Part shown: positions 1-7,532 of the stretch, in pieces
How positions within the stretch are numbered: the first letter of the stretch is position 1
Layout of the letters: each line of letters begins with the position of its first letter
Translations under genes and position numbers: made by a program
Source: Oscillospiraceae bacterium
Lineage (GTDB): Bacteria > Bacillota > Clostridia > Oscillospirales > Oscillospiraceae
Direction of reading: 5' to 3'
NCBI GenBank assembly: GCA_017440925.1
Contig: JAFSAP010000041.1
Span: 1-53,279 of the forward strand
Length of the DNA stretch: 53,279 nucleotides
Notes under the pieces: model-generated
Seen by the model: the letters and a program-made list of their open reading frames with translations, nothing else
Database searches by the model: none
What the model was told of the DNA's origin: nothing

Positions 1-18
1 CACATTACCTGCTTGAGA

Positions 19-984
19 TTATTCTGCTGCTTCTAACATATTCTCTATAAATATCCCATAACCCCGTGTGGGATCATTTACCAGGACATGGGTCACCGCG
101 CCAATGAGTTTCCCATCCTGAATAATCGGACTGCCGCTCATTCCCTGGACGATGCCGCCGGTGGCATCAAGCAGGGCAGGGTCGGTGACCTTCAGAAGAA
201 AATTCCGGCCATCCGGCTTATCCTCTGGATAAATTTTCAGAATTTCCACAGAATATTCCCGAACGGTATTGCCTGCAACGGTGGAACGGATGACAGCCTG
301 GCCGGTGGCAACTTCGCTGTATGCGGCGGCGGGAAGCGGTTCTCCCTGCCAGGGCTGCCGGGTGATGCCGAATACACCTTGGGGCGTATTGCGCAGGATG
401 GTGCCGCAGGGAACGAGCCCATCTGCATTGCCCTTGAGCTGCCCAGGATCGCCGCTGGCACCTTTTCTGACGGAAATCACTTCTGCCGGAAATATGGTTC
501 CGGTTTTCAGCTTTACCAGATTGCCTTTGGGATCGTTGACACCGTGTCCCAGGGTGCCGAAGATTCCCGTTGACGGGTCATACCAGGTCACGGTGCCGAT
601 GCCGGCAATGCCCTGCTTCAGATAAATGCCCAGCCGGGGGCCGTCTGGAGTATCCACAGGTGCTATGCGCAGGGAGTGGGTCTTATTTCCCCGGCGGATG
701 GTCAGCGCCAGCGGCTCTCCGGAGCCGGCCAGAGAGGCGCGGACATCCTCAGCGGTGTGGGCAGGCGTACCGTTGATGGTCAGGATCGTGTCTCCGACAC
801 AAAGCCCCGCTGCCTTTGCGCTGCTGCCCAGTGTTTCGTCAAAGGCTGCCACGGTAACAGTATCATTCAGAAGCTGCAGGCCGATGACCTGGCCGCCGGG
901 AACCAGCAGCCGTGCAGCCTGGGCGCTGATGGGAAGCAATGTCAAAAATATGGTAAAAACAATGCAGCTGCATAGTCGTTTCAT
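19..984 (-). CDS. spoIVB: SpoIVB-type serine peptidase (S55)
   Basis: Forespore-secreted serine protease that in Bacillus cleaves SpoIVFA to trigger pro-sigma-K processing. The 321-aa product has a signal or anchor segment (residues 1-23), a PDZ domain (about 35-110) and an S55 peptidase domain. Visible catalytic features are His147 in GTLGHGV, an Asp near 268-273, and the GMSGSP serine motif at 281-286. It is about 100 residues shorter than B. subtilis SpoIVB, mostly at the N-terminus. Start chosen by an AAGGAGGG ribosome site just upstream. BofA, which acts in the same checkpoint, is also in this window at 11.9 kb. Confidence 0.92.
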   Translation of the reverse strand: MKRLCSCIVFTIFLTLLPISAQAARLLVPGGQVIGLQLLNDTVTVAAFDETLGSSAKAAGLCVGDTILTINGTPAHTAEDVRASLAGSGEPLALTIRRGNKTHSLRIAPVDTPDGPRLGIYLKQGIAGIGTVTWYDPSTGIFGTLGHGVNDPKGNLVKLKTGTIFPAEVISVRKGASGDPGQLKGNADGLVPCGTILRNTPQGVFGITRQPWQGEPLPAAAYSEVATGQAVIRSTVAGNTVREYSVEILKIYPEDKPDGRNFLLKVTDPALLDATGGIVQGMSGSPIIQDGKLIGAVTHVLVNDPTRGYGIFIENMLEAAE

Positions 985-1096
985 GTTCAGCCCTCCTTTT
1001 TTGGTCTGCTCTTTTAATATGACCCCGGCGTTGGATCATAACCGCTGTAAATGTCGAAAAAAGAGGGATAGCAGAACAAAAAAGGAAAAAAGTGGA

Positions 1097-1125
1097 TTGT
1101 AAAACAGCCCGCTTTCCTGTAAGAT
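1097..1125 (+). promoter_or_regulatory. Sigma-A-like promoter of the fRMsr gene
   Basis: TTGTAA, 17-bp spacer, TAAGAT, ending about 20 bp before the GAF-domain gene start. Confidence 0.5.
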
Positions 1126-1146
1126 GTAAAAACAGGAGGGATATCT

Positions 1147-1608
1147 ATGCAAAATACAGTGAATTATAAATTTGTTGCCCAGCGGTTGGTTGCGCTGACC
1201 GATGGCGTTCCCTATGAAACGGCAAATCTTGCCAATGCCTCAGCACTGCTCTGGCAGCATATGGAAAATATCAACTGGGTGGGTTTTTATAAAATGACCG
1301 ATGACCTGCTGGTACTGGGCCCCTTCCAGGGCAAGCCTGCCTGTGTCCGGATCCCTGTGGGCAAAGGTGTCTGCGGTACGGCTGTGGCGGAGGACGCTGC
1401 GCAGCTGGTGTACGATGTCCATGATTTCCCGGGACATATCGCCTGCGACAGCGCATCCAATTCGGAGATCGTTCTGCCCATCCATGTAAACGGCAGGATC
1501 TGGGGTGTTCTGGATATCGACAGCCCTTATGTGGGCCGTTTTACGGAGGAAGACCGGGCTGGTCTGGAAAGAATCGTAGCCATTCTGGAGGGCGTTCTGG
1601 CTGCGTGA
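1147..1608 (+). CDS. Free methionine-R-sulfoxide reductase (GAF domain)
   Basis: Reduces free Met-R-sulfoxide in the cytoplasm with thioredoxin-type donors. The 153-aa protein is a single GAF domain of normal family length. Cys66, Cys76 and Cys100 have the same spacing (10 and 24) as the three catalytic/resolving cysteines of E. coli fRMsr (84, 94, 118), and the surrounding GKGVCGTA and FPGHIACD segments are characteristic. Start fixed by AGGAGGG upstream. Monocistronic, 90 bp before the nifS promoter. Confidence 0.9.
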   Translation: MQNTVNYKFVAQRLVALTDGVPYETANLANASALLWQHMENINWVGFYKMTDDLLVLGPFQGKPACVRIPVGKGVCGTAVAEDAAQLVYDVHDFPGHIACDSASNSEIVLPIHVNGRIWGVLDIDSPYVGRFTEEDRAGLERIVAILEGVLAA

Positions 1609-1622
1609 CTTGGTCACCATTC

Positions 1623-1678
1623 ACCTATTGACATAGTAGGTAAATGATGGTATATTACCCACAGAATTAGTAGGTAAA
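1623..1678 (+). promoter_or_regulatory. nifS operon promoter with two inverted-repeat operators
   Basis: Near-consensus promoter TTGACA (1628-1633), 17 bp, TATATT (1651-1656). One inverted repeat, ACCTA-N9-TAGGT (1623-1641), covers the -35. A second, TTACC-N13-GGTAA (1655-1677), covers the -10 and the transcription start. An 11-bp direct repeat TAGTAGGTAAA occurs at 1634 and 1668. The Rrf2-family gene in the same operon is the obvious candidate repressor. Confidence 0.75.
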
Positions 1679-1697
1679 AACGATGGAGGAATCTGTT

Positions 1698-2888
1698 ATG
1701 CACGTTTATGCGGATAATGCGGCAACCACTGCCATGAGCCAGGTGGCTATCCAGGCAATGCTGCCCTATTTTGATAAAGTTTACGGCAATCCTTCCAGCC
1801 TGCATTCCGTGGGCCAGGTTGCCAAGGAAGCCCTGGACGAGGCCCGGAAAACCGTGGCAGACTGCCTGGGCTGCGAGCCCCGGGAGATCATCTTCACCTC
1901 CGGCGGCAGCGAGGCCGATAACCAGGCCATTATCTCTGCGGCCCGTTTCGGTGCACGTAAGGGCAAGAAGCACATCATCTCCACTGCCTTTGAGCACCAT
2001 GCTGTGCTGCATACCCTGCAGAAACTGGAAAAAGAGGGTTTTGAAGTTACCTATCTGGATGTGAACAATGCCAACCACAATGTTTCCGCCCAGCAGGTGA
2101 AGGATGCCATCCGGGAAGATACCTGCCTGGTGACAGTGATGTATGCCAACAATGAGATCGGTTCCGTTCTGCCCATTCCGGAGATCGGTGCCATCTGCAA
2201 GGAAGCCGGTATTCCCTTCCACACCGATGCTGTCCAGGCGGTGGGTCATATCAAGATCAACGTCCGGGAACAGAACATTGATATGCTGAGCCTGTCTGCC
2301 CATAAGTTCCATGGCCCCAAGGGAGTTGGTGCCCTGTATGTCCGCAAGGGATTCCCTCTGGTGAATGTTATTGAGGGTGGTGCCCAGGAGCGTGGCAAGC
2401 GTGCCGGTACTGAGAACATTGCCGGTATCTGCGGCATGGCAGCAGCCATGAAGGATGCCTGTGACCATATCGATGAAAATATGCCCCGGGTCACTGCCAT
2501 GCGGGACAAGCTGATCGAGGGCCTTTCCAAGATCCCCCACTGTGCCCTGAACGGCGACCGGGTGCACCGTCTGCCCAATAATGTCAGCTTCTGTTTTGAG
2601 GGCATCGAAGGTGAGAGCCTGCTGCTGTATCTGGATGCCAACGGCATCTGCGCTTCCTCCGGCTCTGCCTGCACCTCCGGCAGCCTGGATCCCAGCCACG
2701 TGCTGCTGGCCATCGGCCGGGTCCATGATGTTGCCCACGGCTCCCTGCGCCTTTCTCTGAGTGACTACAACACCATGGAGGAAATGGATCACATTCTGAC
2801 TGTGGTGCCTCAGATTGTGCAGCTGCTGCGGAACATGAGCCCTGTGTGGCGTGATCTGCAGACCGGTAAAAGAACGTATATTCTGTAA
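1698..2888 (+). CDS. nifS: Cysteine desulfurase (NifS/IscS family)
   Basis: PLP enzyme that takes sulfur from cysteine and passes it as persulfide to the NifU scaffold encoded next. In 396 aa it shows the N-terminal DNAATT motif, PLP-lysine Lys203 in SAHKFHGPKG, and active-site Cys325 in the loop ASSGSACTSG. An earlier in-frame ATG lies at 1683, but GGAGGA sits inside that extension, 7 bp before the ATG at 1698, so the shorter start is preferred. First gene of a nifS-nifU-rrf2 operon. Confidence 0.95.
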   Translation: MHVYADNAATTAMSQVAIQAMLPYFDKVYGNPSSLHSVGQVAKEALDEARKTVADCLGCEPREIIFTSGGSEADNQAIISAARFGARKGKKHIISTAFEHHAVLHTLQKLEKEGFEVTYLDVNNANHNVSAQQVKDAIREDTCLVTVMYANNEIGSVLPIPEIGAICKEAGIPFHTDAVQAVGHIKINVREQNIDMLSLSAHKFHGPKGVGALYVRKGFPLVNVIEGGAQERGKRAGTENIAGICGMAAAMKDACDHIDENMPRVTAMRDKLIEGLSKIPHCALNGDRVHRLPNNVSFCFEGIEGESLLLYLDANGICASSGSACTSGSLDPSHVLLAIGRVHDVAHGSLRLSLSDYNTMEEMDHILTVVPQIVQLLRNMSPVWRDLQTGKRTYIL

Positions 2889-2999
2889 GCGTGAAGTGTA
2901 TCGGGTGAAGGGAGGAGATGATGTTATCTTCACACTCCACTCTCCACTCTTAACTCTCCACACGCGGTATAATGTAACAAATTAAGGAGAACTGAAAAT

Positions 3000-3431
3000 A
3001 TGGCACTGTACAGCGAAAAAGTTATGGATCATCTGATGCATCCCCGGAATGTGGGTATCATTGAGGATGCCGACGGCATCGGTGAAGTGGGTAACGCCAA
3101 GTGCGGCGACATCATGAAGATCTATCTGAAAATTGAAAACGACATTATTGTGGATGTGAAGTTCGAGACCTTTGGCTGCGGCAGCGCCATTGCATCTTCC
3201 TCCATGGCCACAGAAATGATCAAGGGCAAGTCCATCAACGATGCCATGGCATTGACCAACCAGGCGGTTACCGAGGCTCTGGACGGCCTGCCTGCCGTGA
3301 AGATCCACTGCTCCGTTCTGGCCGAGGAAGCCATCAAGAACGCGCTGAAGGATTACTACGAAAAGAACAACATTCCCTACGACAAGAGCCAGTTCCCCGA
3401 CTGCGAGCACTGCGGTCACTGCCACGAATAA
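3000..3431 (+). CDS. nifU: Fe-S scaffold protein NifU/IscU type
   Basis: Scaffold on which Fe-S clusters are assembled using sulfur from NifS. The 143-aa protein has the three scaffold cysteines Cys35 (AKCGD, with the usual Asp37), Cys60 (FGCGSA) and Cys104 (IHCSVL). It ends in an unusual Cys/His-rich tail (CEHCGHCHE) that could bind metal. RBS AAGGAGA. A TATAAT at 2968-2973 could be a weak internal promoter. Only 3 bp separate it from the rrf2 gene. Confidence 0.93.
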   Translation: MALYSEKVMDHLMHPRNVGIIEDADGIGEVGNAKCGDIMKIYLKIENDIIVDVKFETFGCGSAIASSSMATEMIKGKSINDAMALTNQAVTEALDGLPAVKIHCSVLAEEAIKNALKDYYEKNNIPYDKSQFPDCEHCGHCHE

Positions 3432-3434
3432 GCC

Positions 3435-3851
3435 ATGATCGTTTCAACCAAGGGACGTTATGCCCTGCGGGTCATGGTCAGCTTTGCCCAGCGGGGCGGG
3501 GACGAGTACATCCCACTCAAAGAGATCGCGGAGGCCGAAGGTATTTCCCAAAAGTATCTGGAAACCATTATGACAACCCTTTCCAAAGCCGGATTTGTGG
3601 ATGCCGTCCACGGTAAGGGCGGCGGCTACCGCCTGAACCGGAAGCCGGAGGAATACACCATTGGCAGCATTCTGAAGCTGACAGAGGGCAGCCTTGCGGC
3701 GGTGTCCTGTACGGCCCAGGGTGCGGCGGCTTGCTCCCGGACGGAGTGCTGCCAGGCGAAGCCCATGTGGGACCGGCTGGAGAAAATGATCGATGACTTC
3801 TTTGAAGGGATCACACTGGCGGATCTGCTGAAGGACGGAAAAACAGAATAA
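3435..3851 (+). CDS. Rrf2/IscR-family transcriptional regulator
   Basis: Winged-helix repressor (138 aa) with the N-terminal motif STKGRYALR and a recognition helix near ISQKYLE. Cys92, Cys100, Cys105 and Cys106 resemble the [2Fe-2S] ligand cluster of IscR (Cys92, 98, 104), so it probably senses Fe-S status. As third gene of the nifS operon it probably represses the double operator at 1623-1678. CymR-like cysteine sensing is less likely because CymR lacks such cysteines. Confidence 0.88.
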   Translation: MIVSTKGRYALRVMVSFAQRGGDEYIPLKEIAEAEGISQKYLETIMTTLSKAGFVDAVHGKGGGYRLNRKPEEYTIGSILKLTEGSLAAVSCTAQGAAACSRTECCQAKPMWDRLEKMIDDFFEGITLADLLKDGKTE

Positions 3852-3852
3852 G

Positions 3853-3882
3853 AAAGAGGCTCTCTTTTGAGAGCCTCTTTTT
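3853..3882 (+). terminator. Rho-independent terminator of the nifS-nifU-rrf2 operon
   Basis: Perfect 12-bp stem AAAGAGGCTCTC / GAGAGCCTCTTT with a TTTT loop and flanking T residues. It may also serve the converging small gene on the minus strand. Confidence 0.88.
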
Positions 3883-4027
3883 ACTTTTTACGCAGATATT
3901 TCAGAATCAGAAGTGCAATGGCAACGGCCAGAGCGGTGGATACGATGGTGGAGATGGGGTCCCCGGCGACCAAGATGGCGGTGGGCCCATCGGCACCGCC
4001 GATGATACCAATGGATTGTGCTTCCAT
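3881..4027 (-). CDS. 48-aa membrane peptide resembling a Na+-decarboxylase beta-subunit segment
   Basis: Small ORF with RBS AGGAGGAAC lying across the stop codon of the DUF975 gene, so it is probably co-translated. The N-terminal half, MEAQSIGIIGGADGPTAILV, resembles the IGIIGGADGPT signature of the beta subunits of sodium-pumping decarboxylases (OadB/GcdB). The second half is one hydrophobic helix ending LKYLRKK. A full beta subunit is about 370-430 aa, so this is either a stand-alone micro-protein family or a relic. Function unknown. Confidence 0.65.
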   Translation of the reverse strand: MEAQSIGIIGGADGPTAILVAGDPISTIVSTALAVAIALLILKYLRKK

Positions 4028-4035
4028 AGTTCCTC

Positions 4036-5028
4036 CTACATCTGGAAAATGTTGCCCAGTACTACGCCGTTGTCCTGCTCCTTGGGACGGAGGATATCGT
4101 AGACCTGGATGTAGGCCACTTCCACCCGGTTGCGCAGGAAGTAGAAAATGGCAAACTGGGAGATCAGGAACAGACCATAGAACAGGAAGTAGGCAACCGT
4201 CTCACTCATGGGCAGGGAGATTCCCAGCAGAGGCAGCAGGCTGTCGCCATAACCCACCAGGCTGGAAAGGAAAGCCAGAGCATACCACCACCACAGGCCC
4301 AGATCCAGCTTGAAGAGACGGAACCGGTGGCCTTTCATCAGCTTTTTGCTTTCCCGCAGGATGGCACCGGCGCTGAAGCCGGGTTTGTCCACAATGATGT
4401 AATTGACCAGCCGGAAGGAATAGGTAATGGGGATCATCATCGCAGCATAAAGAATGCCGAAGATGGCGAAGACAGGCAGCATTGCCTGCAGCAGCTGGTT
4501 ATACAGGGTTTCATCCAGCAGAGCCTCCATAGGCAGCATGCCGTCTTCCATGACAGGCATCAGCAGTTCGGTGACAGATGCAGCCATAGGTGTGAAGGCG
4601 AAGATCTGGGAGGAAAGCCAGAAACAGGCCATGCAAATTGCCAGATAGATGCAGCTTTGCAGCAAAATGGTGCGCAGCAGCAGCCAGAACCGGTCAAAGC
4701 CCAGTTTCAGCGTCTGGGGAGAGGTATACTGCCGCCGGGAGACGCGCATCATGGCGGCGATATAGCCGATCTGCAGGCACATGCTCAGCATGCTTTGCAG
4801 CATGGGCAGAACAGACTGGATGGTGGACAGCACGGAGCGCAGGCCCATGCTGCTCAGACCGCCGGTTTTGGCGATCTGCAGATCCAGGCAGAAGTTGATG
4901 ACAGTGACCAGAATGGCGGTCAGTGTAATGATGCCGATGTATACAGAAACAACCTTTCCGGCATTTTCTGAGGCAGCTACCCGGCGGGCAGCATCCCCTT
5001 TCAGAACACGGTTGCTGGGAATACGCAT
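4036..5028 (-). CDS. DUF975 family integral membrane protein
   Basis: 330-aa polytopic membrane protein. After a short basic N-terminus (MRIPSNRVLKGDAARR) there are about six hydrophobic segments. The segment with AGAILRESKKLMKGHRFRLFKLDL before the last helices is typical of DUF975 proteins (only part of that motif is diagnostic). No catalytic residues are evident and the biochemical role is unknown. It is followed directly by the 48-aa peptide gene. Confidence 0.75.
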   Translation of the reverse strand: MRIPSNRVLKGDAARRVAASENAGKVVSVYIGIITLTAILVTVINFCLDLQIAKTGGLSSMGLRSVLSTIQSVLPMLQSMLSMCLQIGYIAAMMRVSRRQYTSPQTLKLGFDRFWLLLRTILLQSCIYLAICMACFWLSSQIFAFTPMAASVTELLMPVMEDGMLPMEALLDETLYNQLLQAMLPVFAIFGILYAAMMIPITYSFRLVNYIIVDKPGFSAGAILRESKKLMKGHRFRLFKLDLGLWWWYALAFLSSLVGYGDSLLPLLGISLPMSETVAYFLFYGLFLISQFAIFYFLRNRVEVAYIQVYDILRPKEQDNGVVLGNIFQM

Positions 5029-5146
5029 AACAAACCTCCAAAGGAAGATGGATTTCGAATAATACTATTGTTATAAACCAAACGAAGGGAAATAGCAAAT
5101 GAATTTTTTGTAACAGTGGAAAAAGCTGCGAAGATGTGGTATAGTT

Positions 5147-5165
5147 AGGTAAATCAAAATTACCT
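5147..5165 (+). promoter_or_regulatory. Inverted repeat upstream of the XRE-TPR gene
   Basis: AGGTAA-N7-TTACCT lies between a TATAGT -10-like hexamer (5140-5145) and the RBS. This is a good place for autoregulation by the XRE protein encoded immediately downstream. No convincing -35 was found. Confidence 0.5.
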
Positions 5166-5177
5166 GGGAGGCAGATT

Positions 5178-5978
5178 ATGGAATTGGGAGAAAAGCTTCT
5201 TCGTGCCCGGCAGGAGGCGGGGCTTTCCCAGCGGCAGCTCTGCGGGGATGTGATCACCCGGAATATGCTGTCTCAGATCGAGCATGGTACGGCCCATCCA
5301 TCGATGGATACCCTGCGGTATCTGGCGGGAAGGCTGGGAAAGCCGGTGAGCTATTTCCTGGAAGAGGATGTGGTTGTCTCTGCCAACCAGCCGCTGATGG
5401 AGCAGGCAAGGCAGGCGTGGCAGGCGGGGCAGACAGAACTGGCCCGGGAAATACTGAAGCAGTACCGGCAGCCGGATGCCATATTCGACTGGGAGTGGAA
5501 ATACCTGTCTGTGACGGCTGCCCTGGCGGCGGCGGAAAAGGCGTTGTCTGATGAAAAACCGTTGTATGCCCGGCAGCTGCTGGAGGAAGCGGCAGTCATT
5601 GAACAGGAAATTCCAGGGCTGGAGCGGCAGCGGCTGCTGCTTCTGGGACGGATCCCGGGGGCGGATCTGACAGCCATTTCTGCGAAGCTGCCTTCTCTGG
5701 ATGAAGAACTGCTGCTCCGGGCGGAAGCAGCGCTGACCAGGCAGGAGACAAGCCGGGCAGCGGGACTGCTGGCAGCAGCGGAAAACCGGGAGGATCCCCG
5801 TTGGAATCTGCTCCGGGGCCAGACGTATGTGCTGCAAAAGCAGCATGCCATGGCGGCAGAATGCCTGGAAAAGGCGGAAGCTGTCTATCCCAAAGAATGC
5901 TGGCCGTTGCTGGAAGTATGCTTCCGGGAAACGGGAGATTTCCAAAAGGCCTACGAATATGCCTGCAAACAGAGATAA
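5178..5978 (+). CDS. XRE-family HTH regulator with C-terminal TPR-like helices
   Basis: 266-aa cytoplasmic protein. Residues 1-60 form a Cro/CI-type HTH (LSQRQLCGDVITRNMLSQIE, then the SMDTLRYLA helix). The remainder is Ala/Leu/Glu-rich helical repeat sequence typical of the TPR sensor half of Rgg/PlcR-like or stress regulators. A peptide-responsive role is possible, but no signal-peptide gene was recognised nearby. RBS GGGAGG. The 19-bp inverted repeat upstream is its likely own operator. Confidence 0.8.
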   Translation: MELGEKLLRARQEAGLSQRQLCGDVITRNMLSQIEHGTAHPSMDTLRYLAGRLGKPVSYFLEEDVVVSANQPLMEQARQAWQAGQTELAREILKQYRQPDAIFDWEWKYLSVTAALAAAEKALSDEKPLYARQLLEEAAVIEQEIPGLERQRLLLLGRIPGADLTAISAKLPSLDEELLLRAEAALTRQETSRAAGLLAAAENREDPRWNLLRGQTYVLQKQHAMAAECLEKAEAVYPKECWPLLEVCFRETGDFQKAYEYACKQR

Positions 5979-5981
5979 AGG

Positions 5982-6010
5982 AAGGGACTGTTCCTGTTGA
6001 ACAGTCCCTT
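5982..6010 (+). terminator. Terminator hairpin between converging genes
   Basis: Perfect 12-bp arms AAGGGACTGTTC / GAACAGTCCCTT with a 5-nt loop. The T-tract is weak on both sides. It probably serves both the XRE gene and the capA-like gene. Confidence 0.7.
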
Positions 6011-6016
6011 GACTTA

Positions 6017-7519
6017 TTATTCGGTTGCGGCGGTGCTTTCTGCGAATGCCTCTGTGGCGGCTTCAGTGGGTGCTTCCGTTGCTTCGGTGGCGAACCGCTC
6101 GGGATAGAAGGCCAGGTCGTGGTAATACTGCTCCCGGGCATCATACTGCTCCTGCAGCCAGGTCTGGCAGGCAGTGAGGCCCTCCTCTACAATGGCCATG
6201 GTTCTGGCGTGGGAGTTCTTGGCGGCGTTGACGGTGTGTTCCTTCATGTTGAAAGTTTCCTGCCAGGTGTCCGCCTGGTCGATGTACAGGGGCAGCATGT
6301 TGTATTCATTGCCGGTGCCATCGGTGCGGCGGTAGACCCAGACGGGCAGCAGGTCGGTGCTTTCCAGATACACCGTACCGTCAGAATACTTGGAGAAGGT
6401 GACACTGAACAGCACACCGTCTTCGGTATGAGCGGTGGAAATGGCAGTCAGATTGCCCTGGCGCTGGTTGGAGACTGCATTGCCCATGGAGTACAGGCAG
6501 ACGGTCTTGTGTTCGGGATCCACGGTGCTTTCCAGCAGGGCCATGGGCTGCACCACGTGGGGATGGCCGCCGATGATCACATCGATGCCCAGGTCACAGA
6601 GCTTCTGGGCGATCTTGGTCTGGTTGGCATTCTGGGTCAGCTGGTATTCGTCGCCCCAGTGGATATAGAGGATAGTGGCCTCCGCACCGTCTGCCTTCAT
6701 GCTTTCCAGATGACCGGAAAGCTCATTGTAGAAGGTGTCCAGAGCGGTATAGTCAAAGGCGTTGACCAGGTTCTTATCCTCTGCCTTGACGGGCAGACCG
6801 TTCAGCGATACGCTGTCTGCGTTGGTGTTGGTTTCATAGGTGTAGCAGATCATGCCGATGTTGATGCCATTGATCTCCTTCACCAGATACCGCTTTTCTT
6901 CCTCCGTATCCACAATGCCGATGTGGTCAAGACCGCGGTCGCGGATGATCTCAATGGTGCGGTGCATGCCTACGGAGCTGGTATCATAGCTGTGGTTGTT
7001 GCCGTTGAGCAGCATGTCAAAACCGGCATTTTTGGCACCGTCCACGATCTCGTCGGGACAGTTGAAGTTGGGATAGCCAGAATACTGGTAACCGTTGGTG
7101 GTGCTGGCCAGAGTGGTTTCCAGATTGGCAACGGCATAGTCGGCAGCGGAAACATCCTCGGTGATATAGCGGAAGATGGATTCGAAATCATAGCTGCCGC
7201 TGGTTTTGTTCCAGTTTACATCGATGACAGGCTTGTGCATCAGAATGTCGCCGGTGGAAAGGATCGTGGCGGTGGACACCACATGCTCGGGAACCGGCAC
7301 AGTGGTTTCCGGAGGAGCCTCGGTGGTTTCCACTTCCGGTGCGGTGGGCAGGGTGATATCGCTGCTGCCTTCGCTGCGGATGACCACATCCTCCGTGGCA
7401 AGATCCAGGCTCAGCTTGATCATCAGAGCGCTGCCTGCAATGAAAATGAGCATCATCAGGATCAGAACGAGGATGACACCGGTATTTCTGCGGGGGGCTT
7501 TTTTGGGATTGCGGGACAT
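6017..7519 (-). CDS. CapA-family metallophosphatase-like membrane protein
   Basis: 500-aa protein with an N-terminal membrane anchor (about residues 18-40), a Thr/Glu/Pro-rich linker and a CapA domain of the metallophosphoesterase fold. Motifs seen are TGDILMHKPVID, NGNNHSYD and IGGHPHVVQP. CapA proteins are linked to poly-gamma-glutamate or surface polymer handling, but no other capsule genes are near, so the substrate is unknown. The C-terminus is low-complexity Ala/Thr/Glu. The start at 7519 is supported by AAGGAGGAT; an in-frame ATG at 7540 lacks an RBS. Confidence 0.82.
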   Translation of the reverse strand: MSRNPKKAPRRNTGVILVLILMMLIFIAGSALMIKLSLDLATEDVVIRSEGSSDITLPTAPEVETTEAPPETTVPVPEHVVSTATILSTGDILMHKPVIDVNWNKTSGSYDFESIFRYITEDVSAADYAVANLETTLASTTNGYQYSGYPNFNCPDEIVDGAKNAGFDMLLNGNNHSYDTSSVGMHRTIEIIRDRGLDHIGIVDTEEEKRYLVKEINGINIGMICYTYETNTNADSVSLNGLPVKAEDKNLVNAFDYTALDTFYNELSGHLESMKADGAEATILYIHWGDEYQLTQNANQTKIAQKLCDLGIDVIIGGHPHVVQPMALLESTVDPEHKTVCLYSMGNAVSNQRQGNLTAISTAHTEDGVLFSVTFSKYSDGTVYLESTDLLPVWVYRRTDGTGNEYNMLPLYIDQADTWQETFNMKEHTVNAAKNSHARTMAIVEEGLTACQTWLQEQYDAREQYYHDLAFYPERFATEATEAPTEAATEAFAESTAATE

Positions 7520-7532
7520 TGAGAGATCCTCC

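Noticed and set aside
1614-2963. A 449-codon open frame antisense to nifS
   Set aside because: Shadow of codon bias in nifS; no recognisable protein motif and no promoter or RBS.
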